Assembly (NCBI RefSeq): GCF_000190375.1
Contig: NZ_AEWG01000155.1
Coordinates: forward strand, 1-64,000
From: Rubrivivax benzoatilyticus JA2 = ATCC BAA-35
GTDB lineage: Bacteria; Pseudomonadota; Gammaproteobacteria; Burkholderiales; Burkholderiaceae_C
DNA length: 64,000 nucleotides
Reading direction: 5' to 3'
Position numbers and translations under genes: made by a program. The stretch's first letter is position 1; every line of letters begins with the position of its first letter. A model generated the notes under the pieces. That model ran no database searches, was not told where the DNA came from, and was given only the letters and a program-made list of their open reading frames with translations. Below are positions 28,768 to 37,533 of the stretch, piece by piece.

Positions 28768-29430
28768 ATGACCAAGGCCAGGATCACCCGCGCCGCCGCG
28801 GCGCCGGACGCCAACGCCGCGGCTCCCGCGGCGGCGGACGTGCGCCCGACCCTGGGCTTCGGTGTGCCTGCCACGTCGGACCCACACCACTTCAAGGTAA
28901 TCGTCCCGCGCAGCAACACCGCCCCCGTGCAGGTGAGCGAGTACCTCGGCCTGCAGGCCTTGAGCAGCGAACACTCGGTGATCGACCGGTGCGTGCTCGA
29001 CCGAGCACGCTGGACGGCCATCCGCGCCGAAGTGCAGCGTGCCTTCAATGCCCGCCTCAGCGCACACGACCTCAGGCCAGGAGCGTGGAAGACCGGCGAC
29101 AACCCGGTCGACCGGCTGCTTGGCAGGGAGCTGTGCGTGCTCGTGTGGGCCGTCGAGCAGATGGAGATGGAGAAGATCCCCGTTGCCGTGCGCAACTGGC
29201 TGGCGCTGCGGCCGGAGGAGCGTTGGTGGCTGTTCGGCATGACCGCGATGAGCACGGGTGGCATAGGCGACGGCTGTAAGGGATGGCGGCTGGCACTGCG
29301 CCACGCGCTGGGCGACGTGGCGCAGAGCGAGCTGCTGTCACCCCGCTCGCGGCGCGGCGCGGCAGCAAGCGCGAGCGGGATCGCAGGGGAACGCCCCACC
29401 CTGGATTTGTTCGGTGACGGCACGGCATGA
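28768..29430 (+). CDS. DUF3780 protein (anti-phage associated)
   Basis: A 220-residue protein with the DUF3780 pattern: PTLGFGVPATSDPHHFKVIVPR, then NTAPVQVSEYLGL, RELCVLVWAVEQ and RNWLALRPEERWWLFGMTA. The first 25 residues are Ala-rich and probably disordered, and the C-terminus also looks disordered and ends ERPTLDLFGDGTA. The family occurs almost only between DUF499 and DUF1156 genes, but no activity is known to me. It starts 4 bp after DUF499 and overlaps the next gene by ATGA. Confidence 0.85.
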   Translation: MTKARITRAAAAPDANAAAPAAADVRPTLGFGVPATSDPHHFKVIVPRSNTAPVQVSEYLGLQALSSEHSVIDRCVLDRARWTAIRAEVQRAFNARLSAHDLRPGAWKTGDNPVDRLLGRELCVLVWAVEQMEMEKIPVAVRNWLALRPEERWWLFGMTAMSTGGIGDGCKGWRLALRHALGDVAQSELLSPRSRRGAAASASGIAGERPTLDLFGDGTA

Positions 29431-31382
29431 CCGCCCAGGACCTGCTCGAACGCCTGCAACTGCTCGACGAAACCGAGCGCATCGAAGCCAAAGCCGGCTC
29501 CGACGTGGGCAAGTCGGTCATGGAGACCGTGTGCGCCTTCGCCAATGAGCCCGCCATGGGTGGCGGCTGGCTGCTGCTGGGCGTGGTACGCGAAGAACTG
29601 GCGCTCTTCCCCGGCTACACGGTGGAAGGCGTAGAGCAGCCGGAGCGCGTGGGAGCCGAACTCGCCACCCAGGCGGCAAGCATGTTCAACCAGCCCGTGC
29701 GGCTGGAGGTGCGTACCGAGCAACTCGAAGGCAAAGTAGTGCTGTCGGTCTTCGTGCCCGAGGCGGCGCCGCAGGACAAGCCGGTCTACCTGAAGGCCCA
29801 AGGCCTGCCACGCGGCGCGTTCCGCCGCATCGGCAGCACCGACCAGCGCTGCACCGAGGACGACCTGATCGCGCTGTATCAGGCTCGCCAGGTGGAGAGC
29901 TTCGACTCCGGCCTGGTGCCCGACACCACGGTCGACGACCTGTCTCCCGAAGCCATCGCCGACTACCGCGTTGCCCGCCGCGAGGCAAACCCCGACGCCG
30001 AAGAGCTGCGCTGGTCCGACGACGAGTTGCTGCAGGCGCTGGGCGCCGTTCGTCGCAATGCGCAGGGGGCTTGGCAGCCCACCGTGGCTGGCCTCGTGCT
30101 GCTGGGCAAGCCCGTAGCGCTGCGCCGATGCTTCCCGATGACGCGCGTGGATTACATCCGCGTGCCCGGCCGCGACTGGGTGCCGGACCCGGACCGCCGA
30201 TTCGACACCGTCGAACTGCGCGACCCCTTGTTCCGCCTGATCCGCCGAGCGCAGGCCGCCATCCTGGACGACCTGCCCAAGGCCTTCGGGCTGGCCGAAG
30301 GCGAACTGCAGCGGCAGGACAGCCCGCTGGTACCGCAGCGCGTGATCCGCGAGGCCGTCGTCAATGCGCTGATGCACCGCAGCTACCGGCAGCAGGCGCC
30401 GGTACAGATCATCCGCTACAGCAACCGGCTGGAGATTCGTAACCCGGGCTTCTCGCTCAAGTCGCCCGAGCATCTGGGCGAACCGGGCTCGGTGCCGCGC
30501 AACCCCAAGGTGGCCGCCGCGCTGTACGACACCCGCTTTGCGGAGACGAAGGGCAGCGGCGTGCGCGTCATGCGCGACATCTGTGAACGCGCCGGCCTGG
30601 CGCCACCGCTGTTCGAGTCGGACCGGGGGCAGGACCAGTTCACGCTGCGGCTGTTCTTCCACCATTTTCTGGGGCCGGACGACCTGGCGTGGCTGGCGCG
30701 GTTCAAGGAGCTTCAGCTCTCCGAGGCCGAAGCCCGGGCACTGGTGGTGGCACGCGAGGCCGGCGCCATGGACAACCAGACCTATCGCGAGATCAACAAG
30801 GTGGACACCCTGGCCGCCAGCAAGGCCCTGCGCCGCCTGCGCGCCGCCGGCCTCTTCACCCAGAAAGATCGTGGCTCGGCCACCTGGTATCAGCCCACCG
30901 CCCGGATGCTGGGCCGCAATGACCTGGATGACGGCAAGGACGGCGCTGCCCAGAGCACCGGCGAACTTACTGCCCAAGGCGCTGGCGGTGCCGGCTTGTC
31001 TAGTAACCCCCTCGGCTTATCTAGCAACCCTGGCGCCTTGTCTAGCAACCTCGGATCCCAGGACAGTAACCCTCGCCAGCCTGAAGCTCGGGATGACCCG
31101 CTGGCCGACCCGCGCCGCCAGGCCCTGCTGAACGAGCTGCCCGGCGGCCTGGCCGCCCGGGTGGGCGCCATCGGCCAGCGTCGCCCGCCGCAGGAGGTGC
31201 AAGACCTGGTGGTGGCGCTCTGCGGACTGCGCCCCTGGCGGGCCGAGGAGATCGCGGCCCTGCTGGGCCGCAACGCCGAGACCGTGCGCCAGAACTACCT
31301 GCGCCCCCTGCTGCGCGCCGGCCGGATCGCCATGACCCGGCCCGACAAACCCAATGACCCGGACCAGGCCTACCGCGCCTGA
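29427..31382 (+). CDS. AlbA_2/Schlafen-type ATP-binding protein with winged-helix tail
   Basis: A 651-residue protein. Residues about 5-135 form an AlbA_2 (Schlafen/divergent AAA-4) domain: DETERIEAKAGSDVGKSVMETVCAFANEPAMGGGWLLLGV. Residues about 300-410 form an HATPase_c_4 domain (VIREAVVNALMHRSYRQQAPVQIIRY, LEIRNPGFSL, KGSGVRVMRDICERAGL). A winged helix follows (about 420-485, MDNQTYREINKVDTLAASKALRRL). A linker with 7-residue LSSN repeats separates it from a second winged helix (about 565-640, EIAALLGRNAETVRQNYL). This is the layout of COG2865 proteins, here part of the defence operon; it may regulate or act as a nuclease-like effector. The start overlaps the DUF3780 stop. Confidence 0.88.
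   Translation: MTAQDLLERLQLLDETERIEAKAGSDVGKSVMETVCAFANEPAMGGGWLLLGVVREELALFPGYTVEGVEQPERVGAELATQAASMFNQPVRLEVRTEQLEGKVVLSVFVPEAAPQDKPVYLKAQGLPRGAFRRIGSTDQRCTEDDLIALYQARQVESFDSGLVPDTTVDDLSPEAIADYRVARREANPDAEELRWSDDELLQALGAVRRNAQGAWQPTVAGLVLLGKPVALRRCFPMTRVDYIRVPGRDWVPDPDRRFDTVELRDPLFRLIRRAQAAILDDLPKAFGLAEGELQRQDSPLVPQRVIREAVVNALMHRSYRQQAPVQIIRYSNRLEIRNPGFSLKSPEHLGEPGSVPRNPKVAAALYDTRFAETKGSGVRVMRDICERAGLAPPLFESDRGQDQFTLRLFFHHFLGPDDLAWLARFKELQLSEAEARALVVAREAGAMDNQTYREINKVDTLAASKALRRLRAAGLFTQKDRGSATWYQPTARMLGRNDLDDGKDGAAQSTGELTAQGAGGAGLSSNPLGLSSNPGALSSNLGSQDSNPRQPEARDDPLADPRRQALLNELPGGLAARVGAIGQRRPPQEVQDLVVALCGLRPWRAEEIAALLGRNAETVRQNYLRPLLRAGRIAMTRPDKPNDPDQAYRA
30996..31079 (+). repeat. Four 21-bp in-frame repeats encoding LSSN-type heptads
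   Basis: Within the AlbA_2 gene a 21-bp unit repeats about four times with decay, giving LSSNPLG, LSSNPGA, LSSNLGS and QDSNPRQ. The DNA core is TTGTCTAGTAAC and close variants. It encodes a flexible linker between two winged helices, and unit number may vary between strains without loss of frame. Confidence 0.7.
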
Positions 31383-31391
31383 AGCCGCCGC

Positions 31392-34367
31392 ATGACCAAC
31401 CGTCCCTCCCTTACCCCTGGCGCACTGCGCGACGCGCCTGCCTTGATTGAGTCAGTCTTTCCCGCGCAAAAGGTGTCGTTCGAAGCACAGCGGGAGCGCA
31501 AGGCACAGGCTAGCCAGACCCTTACGGCCCTCGGATCGTTCTGGAAGGGCCGCAAACCGTTGATCCTGGTGCGCGCTGTTGTCCTTGGTGCGCTGCTGCC
31601 GGCCACCGACGATGCCGAGCAGGATCTCGAAATCTTCGAGCGGCTGATGGCCTTCGACGCAGAGGGCCTGGCCCGCCGCGCCCTGGCCAACAACGCTTTC
31701 AACGTCGAGACGTTGCAAAGGCTCATCCCGATCAACGATCCCGAACGCTACTTCAGCACCTCGGGATGGCGTCGTGACATCGGGCTGGCCGAGAAGCTAG
31801 AGCTGTACCGCCCGGCCATCGCCACCTTCGGCAGCTACGAAGAAAAGGCCGCGCTGTGCAAGCGGCCGGAAGAAGTCGATGCCGATTGGCTCTATGAGCC
31901 GGTCTGGCCCGTGGTCAACCGGCACTACGCGCACCTCGGCATTCAGGCGCACTCCGTCGATCAACTCGTCGAACAACTCGGCATGCTGCGGTACGGGCGC
32001 CGACCCCGGGTTGGCGACACGTTCAGCGGCGGCGGCTCAATCCCGTTCGAAGCCGCACGGCTGGGCTGCGACGTTTACGCGTCGGACCTGAACCCTCTGG
32101 CCTGCATGCTGACATGGGGTACGTTCAACATAATCGGCGCCACGCCGGAACAACAACGCCGCATCAAGCGCGCCCAACAGGCGGTGACGCTCGCCGTGGA
32201 GCGAGAGATCAAGACCCAGGGCATCGAACACGATGCCGCGGGCAACCGCATCAAGGCGCTACTGCATTGCCTGGAAACTCGATGCCCCGAGACAGGCTGG
32301 ATGGTCCCCATGTCCACCACCTGGATCGTGTCCAAGATCCGCGGCACGATCGCGCGGCTGGAGCCGGACCGCGCCAACAGGCGCTTCAACATACGCATCG
32401 TCAGTGGCGTCACGCCAGAAGAGCTGGCGGCGGCATCCGAAGGCACGATCCAGTCGGGCCATCTGGTGTATGAGCTGGATGGGCGCACCTATCGCACGCC
32501 AGTCAAGACCTTGCGTGGCGACTACCGACAAGCAGATGGAACCGCAGGGAATCGACTCCGGCCATGGGGATGCTCGGACATCAAGCCCCGGGCGGACGAC
32601 ATCCTGCAGGAACGCCTCTTCGCCATTCAGTGGGTCAAGCATGACACGGTGGATGCTGGCCGCCAGGAAACCTACTTTGCTGAGCCGACCGCGGCCGACC
32701 TGGAGCGGGAGCGCAAGGTTGAGGAGATCGTCTGTGCCAATCTAGAACGGTGGCAGCGTGAAGGTCTCGTCCCGGACATGCCCATCGAGCCCGGCGATGA
32801 GACCGGGCGACTAATTCGAGAGCGTGGTTGGACCCACTGGCACCACCTCTACATGCCGCGGCAGCTGTACTACGCGGCGCTCGTAGCCGAGGCCATCAGA
32901 GCGCAACCCACAGAGGTCGCTAACGTCCTGCAGTTCGATCGCATGTTCCTCGCCGACAAGTCGGCCAAACTCTCTCAGTGGCGCCTGGGTTCGCCAGGTC
33001 GTCCAGGAAGAGCGCCTTCAGCGGACGGCGTAGAGCACGTTTTCTACAACCAGGCCCTGAATGTTTTCTATAACTATGGCGTTCGCGGGTTTCAACAGAT
33101 GAGGCCCGGCGAGTCGGTCAGATACCGACACAGCTTGGTGTCCGGCCGCGCAGAGGTCGCTACGCATGAAGCGTCCCAAGTCGCGACTAGTGCGGATCTT
33201 TGGGTTACCGATCCGCCCTACGCTGACGCGGTCCATTACCACGAGATCACAGAGTTCTTCATCGCGTGGCTGCGACGTAATCCGCCCGCACCCTTCAACG
33301 AGTGGGTCTGGGACTCCAGGCGCGCGCTGGCCATCCAAGGCTCGGGCGAAGACTTCCGCCGCAACATGGTGGCGGCCTACACCGCGATGGCGACACACAT
33401 GCCCGACAACGGCATGCAGTGCGTGATGTTCACGCACCAGGACACCGGCGTCTGGAGCGACCTGGTCGGCATATTCTGGGCCGCGGGGCTGCAGGTGGTG
33501 GCGGCCTGGTACATCGCCACCGAGACCACGTCCGAGCTGAAGAAGGGCGGCTACGTGCAGGGCACTGTGACGCTGATGCTGCGCAAGCGCCCGGCAGGCG
33601 AGCGGCAGGCCTTCAAGCAGCGCCTGTTGCCGGCCGTGCGACAGGAGGTGGAGCGTCAGATCAGGACCATGATGCACCTGAACACGTCGGTGACGGCTCA
33701 CCACGGCGAGCCCGTGTTCAACGACTCGGACCTGCAGATGGCCGGCTACGCCGCCGCGCTGAAAGTACTGACCGCCTACACCCACATCGGCGGCGAGGAC
33801 GTCACCAGCTTCGCGCTGCGCCCGCGTGTGAAGGGCGAGGTCACGGTGGTGGACGAGATCGTGCAACAGGCCGCCGAAGCAGCCAGCAACCTGTTGGTGC
33901 CCGAAGGCCTCGCCGCCGACACCTGGGGCAAACTGGCCGGCATCGAGCGCTTCGTGCTGCGCATGATGGACATGGAGACCACAGGCGCGCGCAAGCTGGA
34001 CAACTACCAGAACTTCGCCAAAGCCTTCCGTGTGCAGGACTACAGCCGGGTGATGGCCAGCATGGCGCCCAACGAAGCCCGGCTGAAGCGGGTGACCGAG
34101 TTTGCCTCGCGCGATCTCACCGACAGCACCGAACTGGGCGCCACGCGCCTGGGCCGGTTGATCATCGCATTGCAGCAGATGCGCGCCGACGTGGAGCCGC
34201 CAACCATCATCAGCCAGTTGCAGGCCGAGATGCCCGACTTCCTGGAAGCCCGCCCGCTGCTGGTGGACCTGCTGGCCTTCGTGGAACGCAAGGCTCCCGA
34301 GGCCGACGTGCGCGGGGCCGCCGAGGTGCTGGGTGCCCGGCTGAAGAACCAGCGCTTCGGGGTCTGA
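31392..34367 (+). CDS. DUF1156 adenine-specific DNA methyltransferase
   Basis: A 991-residue COG1743-type N6-adenine methyltransferase. The N-terminal DUF1156 region reads ALIESVFPAQKVSFEAQRERKAQAS. SAM motif I is DTFSGGGSIPFEAARLGCDVYASDLNP (about 207-235), and catalytic motif IV is DPPY in WVTDPPYADAVHYHEITEFF (about residue 606). The long central insert (250-600) and the roughly 250-residue C-terminal helical part are usual for the family. It would methylate host DNA so that the system spares it, or set the activity state of the complex. It starts 9 bp after the AlbA_2 gene. Confidence 0.92.
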   Translation: MTNRPSLTPGALRDAPALIESVFPAQKVSFEAQRERKAQASQTLTALGSFWKGRKPLILVRAVVLGALLPATDDAEQDLEIFERLMAFDAEGLARRALANNAFNVETLQRLIPINDPERYFSTSGWRRDIGLAEKLELYRPAIATFGSYEEKAALCKRPEEVDADWLYEPVWPVVNRHYAHLGIQAHSVDQLVEQLGMLRYGRRPRVGDTFSGGGSIPFEAARLGCDVYASDLNPLACMLTWGTFNIIGATPEQQRRIKRAQQAVTLAVEREIKTQGIEHDAAGNRIKALLHCLETRCPETGWMVPMSTTWIVSKIRGTIARLEPDRANRRFNIRIVSGVTPEELAAASEGTIQSGHLVYELDGRTYRTPVKTLRGDYRQADGTAGNRLRPWGCSDIKPRADDILQERLFAIQWVKHDTVDAGRQETYFAEPTAADLERERKVEEIVCANLERWQREGLVPDMPIEPGDETGRLIRERGWTHWHHLYMPRQLYYAALVAEAIRAQPTEVANVLQFDRMFLADKSAKLSQWRLGSPGRPGRAPSADGVEHVFYNQALNVFYNYGVRGFQQMRPGESVRYRHSLVSGRAEVATHEASQVATSADLWVTDPPYADAVHYHEITEFFIAWLRRNPPAPFNEWVWDSRRALAIQGSGEDFRRNMVAAYTAMATHMPDNGMQCVMFTHQDTGVWSDLVGIFWAAGLQVVAAWYIATETTSELKKGGYVQGTVTLMLRKRPAGERQAFKQRLLPAVRQEVERQIRTMMHLNTSVTAHHGEPVFNDSDLQMAGYAAALKVLTAYTHIGGEDVTSFALRPRVKGEVTVVDEIVQQAAEAASNLLVPEGLAADTWGKLAGIERFVLRMMDMETTGARKLDNYQNFAKAFRVQDYSRVMASMAPNEARLKRVTEFASRDLTDSTELGATRLGRLIIALQQMRADVEPPTIISQLQAEMPDFLEARPLLVDLLAFVERKAPEADVRGAAEVLGARLKNQRFGV

Positions 34368-34379
34368 GGGAGAACGAGA

Positions 34380-34799
34380 ATGCAGGCTGACTTTCTGGAT
34401 GCCCATCTGCGTCACTGGGACGACGCGGAGCAGCTTTTGCACGCTCAGCGATGGGCAAACGCCGATCATCTATACGGATTTGCTGCGGAGTGCGGACTGA
34501 AGCGCCTGATGTTGGCGTTCGGCATGCCCTATGACCCAGTCAAGAACCGCCCCCAGAACGAGAAAGACCGGAGGCACGCAGACGAGGTTTGGACCCGATT
34601 CGAAAGCTACCGAAGCGGCTCCGTCCTAGGTGCAGGATACGTTCCCGCCATCGTCGGGAACCCCTTCTCGCAGTGGACAGCTTCTCAGCGATATGCACAT
34701 CACAGCAACTTCGATCAGACGCGCGCCAACGGCCACCGAGCCGGGGCGGAAGCGGTGCGCACGCTGGTACTAAAGGCTCAACAGGAAGGACTGTTCTGA
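34380..34799 (+). CDS. Small helical protein, possibly HEPN-like
   Basis: A 139-residue, mostly helical protein: QADFLDAHLRHWDDAEQLL, then NADHLYGFAAECGLKRLMLAFG and, near the C-terminus, SQWTASQRYAHHSNF. The pattern of an N-terminal helix pair with a buried acidic/basic pair and a late R-Y-x-H-H resembles HEPN proteins, which are often RNases or toxin partners, but the canonical Rx4-6H is not present. I do not firmly recognise it. It starts 12 bp after the methyltransferase and ends 1 bp before the KGGVGR ATPase gene, so it belongs to the nested module. Confidence 0.6.
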   Translation: MQADFLDAHLRHWDDAEQLLHAQRWANADHLYGFAAECGLKRLMLAFGMPYDPVKNRPQNEKDRRHADEVWTRFESYRSGSVLGAGYVPAIVGNPFSQWTASQRYAHHSNFDQTRANGHRAGAEAVRTLVLKAQQEGLF

Positions 34800-34800
34800 G

Positions 34801-36093
34801 ATGACCACCTTTGATCGGATCCTCCCCATTGCTCAACAGGTCTTTGCCGCCAACGCAGAGGCGATTCGGCGGCTGCCGTGGTTGCTGGTCAATCGCGACT
34901 TGAACGGGCGGGTACGCCTGATCGCCCCGGAGTCCGCTTCTCAGGATGAAGCCCAGCGCGCTGCGGTTAAGGATCTATATCAGTCCCTTGCCGCCGAACT
35001 TGGCCCGCATGCTTACCCGACGGACGCAGGGGTCCTTTTTGAAGAGCAGCCGGAGCACGCTTACCAAGGCGCTCTGCCGTTTGGTCTTCCGGGCTTCGAT
35101 AACGTCATGGTACTGGATCGCCTAGCGACGGATACCCGCTGGGAGAGCATTGCAAATGTAGCGAACGGCGCGCCGCGGTTCGTCTTCTTCTCTATCAAGG
35201 GCGGCGTCGGACGCTCCACCGCCTTGGCGGCCAGCGCCTGGTCGCTGGCGAGACAGGGCAGGCGAGTGATGGTGCTGGATCTGGATCTGGAATCCCCCGG
35301 TCTGTCTAGCGCGCTCCTGCCCAGCGAGCGTCAGCCGATCTACGGGATTACCGACTGGCTCGTAGAAGATCTTGTGGAGAACGGCGACGCATTGCTGGCG
35401 GACATGTTCGCAACCAGTGATCTATTGACAGCCGGCCCAATCTATCTGGTACCCGCTCACGGTCGAGAACCCGGCGAGTACGTCTCAAAACTGGGCCGCG
35501 TGTGGATGCCCAAGATCTGCGGGCCCGCAGAGCGTCAGTCTTGGGCAGAACGCCTGAATCGACTGATCAGTCGCCTCGAGCATCAGCACCGGCCCGATGT
35601 AATTCTCATCGACTCACGTGCAGGCATCGACGAAGTAGCTGCAGCCTGCGTGACAGATCTTGGCGCACATACGGTCTTCATGTTTGCCATCCAGGGCCAG
35701 CAGACTTGGACCGGCTATAAGTCGCTATTCGCTCACTGGCAACAGCGCGGGGTCATACGTCAAATTCGGAGTCGCCTGCAGCTCGTCGCCGGATTGGTTC
35801 CCGACGACGAGCGACGAAGCGAATATCTCGGCGCACTTAGAGCGGACGCTTATAGACTCTTCGAAGAAACTTATGATGAGGCCGCCCCCGGCGAGATCGG
35901 CGACTGGAGCTTCGAAGAGGACGACGACGATGCACCGCACTCACCGTTGGCAATCCGTTGGAACCGTGGCTGGTACGGATTGCTTAGCCTTCAGCAAAGG
36001 ATGCTGCAGGTTGACGAGACCGAGGTGACGACTGTCTATGGTGCTTTGCAGAAATACTTTGACGGCGCCCTCAATACGGAATTCAGCAAATGA
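34801..36093 (+). CDS. KGGVGR-motif ParA/MinD-like ATPase
   Basis: A 430-residue deviant Walker ATPase. The P-loop is FFSIKGGVGRSTALAASAWSLA (about residues 130-150), in which the Lys-Thr/Ser of ParA is changed to GVGRST; then VMVLDLDLESPGLSSALL and VILIDSRAGIDEVAAACVTDLG follow as the A' and Walker B regions. The roughly 120-residue N-terminal extension is not known. It overlaps the next gene by ATGA and follows the small HEPN-like gene by 1 bp. Proteins with this motif are found in several defence islands; their role is unclear. Codon use is more AT-rich than in the flanking defence genes. Confidence 0.85.
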   Translation: MTTFDRILPIAQQVFAANAEAIRRLPWLLVNRDLNGRVRLIAPESASQDEAQRAAVKDLYQSLAAELGPHAYPTDAGVLFEEQPEHAYQGALPFGLPGFDNVMVLDRLATDTRWESIANVANGAPRFVFFSIKGGVGRSTALAASAWSLARQGRRVMVLDLDLESPGLSSALLPSERQPIYGITDWLVEDLVENGDALLADMFATSDLLTAGPIYLVPAHGREPGEYVSKLGRVWMPKICGPAERQSWAERLNRLISRLEHQHRPDVILIDSRAGIDEVAAACVTDLGAHTVFMFAIQGQQTWTGYKSLFAHWQQRGVIRQIRSRLQLVAGLVPDDERRSEYLGALRADAYRLFEETYDEAAPGEIGDWSFEEDDDDAPHSPLAIRWNRGWYGLLSLQQRMLQVDETEVTTVYGALQKYFDGALNTEFSK

Positions 36094-37526
36094 TTGATCC
36101 CAACTCCGTTCGCGAAGCGATCATCGAGGCCCCTTTCGAGCTTGACAACAAGGGAGAGACCCCTCACCCCGGAACTCTGTACATCCCACTGGCTCATAGA
36201 AAGGCCCTGGCGCGAGAAGCCACGCTGGTGGTCGGCGCCCGCGGCGTCGGCAAATCATTTTGGACTTCTGCGTTGAGCAACGACGCGCTTCGGAACCAGA
36301 TTGGCGCCTCGGTGCAGGACCTGGTCAACACGGATGTCCGCGTCGGCTTCGCAGTCAACTCGAATCTCGACGCCTATCCCGACCGCGCAACGTTCCGGCA
36401 ACTACTATGCCTCGGCAAAGAGCCAGAAACAGTATGGAAGTCTGTAGTTCTGCGCTGGCTGGCGGAAGTTGTCAACCACGCCATTCCCAGGGCGTCGTGG
36501 ACCGAGACAGCACAATGGGTCGCCAACAATCCAGAGTCTTTCGCACGAATTGCAGAAGCAGCCGATACCAAGCTCGCTGAACAGGGTCGATTCGGGCTCA
36601 TTGTCTTCGACGCGATGGACCGAACGAGCGCAGACTGGGATGAGATGAACCGCATCGTCCGCGACGTCCTGCAAGTCGCGCTCTGGATGCGAGGATTTTC
36701 TCAACTTCGAGCAAAGGTCTTTCTCAGACCGGATCAACTAGACCGCTCAAAAACCAATTTCGTTGATGCCTCCAAGATTCTGAGTACGCGAGTCGATCTG
36801 ACCTGGGATCGCAGCGACCTTCATGCGATGATGTGGCAACGCCTCATCAACGCCGCCGAATGCTATGGCGAGAATATTCGGACGTTGGTCTCCTCCGCGC
36901 TACCGCCAAGTGAGGCACTAAAGAACGAGGGAAGCGCGTGGAAGCTGCCGACCGCGCTCGCATCCGAAGCACCTCATCAGCGCCGCCTATTCGAGCTTCT
37001 GGCCGGCGACAAGATGGGCAAAGATGCAAGACGCGGGGTGCCATACGTATGGAGCGTCAGCCACCTGGCAGACGGACACGGATGGACGTCCCCGAGGTCA
37101 TTTCTGGCCGCAATACACGGCGCCGCGGAGGACAGCCGCAAGCGCTATGGCGAGCATCCACTGCCGCTTCACTACGAGAGCATCAAGCGCGGCATTCAAA
37201 AGGCCTCAAAAATTAGAGTTGAACAGGTGGCAGAAGATGATTCTTGGGTCCCCGAGGTGATGGCCCCCCTGAAAGACCGCAACGTGCCATCGGACTACGA
37301 GACCATACGACAGCAATGGGAGAGCGCATTTCCCAACGGTCCTTCGGACCTTCACTCTGAACACCTTCCCCCTCAGCATCGGGAGAAGGGCTGGGATGGC
37401 GTTCGACTTGATCTGGAAAGACTAGGCATCTTGGTCACGCGAAGGGATGGGCGAGTCGACATGCCCGACCTGTACCGGGTCGGCTTCGGCTTGGGACGCA
37501 GAGGCGGCGTGCGGCCGGGACACTGA
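36090..37526 (+). CDS. P-loop NTPase of unknown family, partner of the KGGVGR ATPase
   Basis: A 478-residue protein with Walker A TLVVGARGVGKSFWTSAL at about residue 45-60 and a likely Walker B FGLIVFDAMDRTS at about 168-178, followed by a sensor-like KVFLRPDQLDRS. The second half shows no domain I recognise. The coupling (ATGA overlap) to the KGGVGR gene suggests that both proteins work together, perhaps as sensor and effector. Its base composition is lower in G+C than the genes on either side, like the two genes before it. It ends 7 bp before the PLD-helicase gene. Confidence 0.75.
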   Translation: MIDPNSVREAIIEAPFELDNKGETPHPGTLYIPLAHRKALAREATLVVGARGVGKSFWTSALSNDALRNQIGASVQDLVNTDVRVGFAVNSNLDAYPDRATFRQLLCLGKEPETVWKSVVLRWLAEVVNHAIPRASWTETAQWVANNPESFARIAEAADTKLAEQGRFGLIVFDAMDRTSADWDEMNRIVRDVLQVALWMRGFSQLRAKVFLRPDQLDRSKTNFVDASKILSTRVDLTWDRSDLHAMMWQRLINAAECYGENIRTLVSSALPPSEALKNEGSAWKLPTALASEAPHQRRLFELLAGDKMGKDARRGVPYVWSVSHLADGHGWTSPRSFLAAIHGAAEDSRKRYGEHPLPLHYESIKRGIQKASKIRVEQVAEDDSWVPEVMAPLKDRNVPSDYETIRQQWESAFPNGPSDLHSEHLPPQHREKGWDGVRLDLERLGILVTRRDGRVDMPDLYRVGFGLGRRGGVRPGH

Positions 37527-37533
37527 GTCAAGG

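Noticed and set aside
30996-31079. CRISPR-like array
   Set aside because: The 21-bp units are contiguous, in frame and without spacers, so they are a protein-coding tandem repeat.
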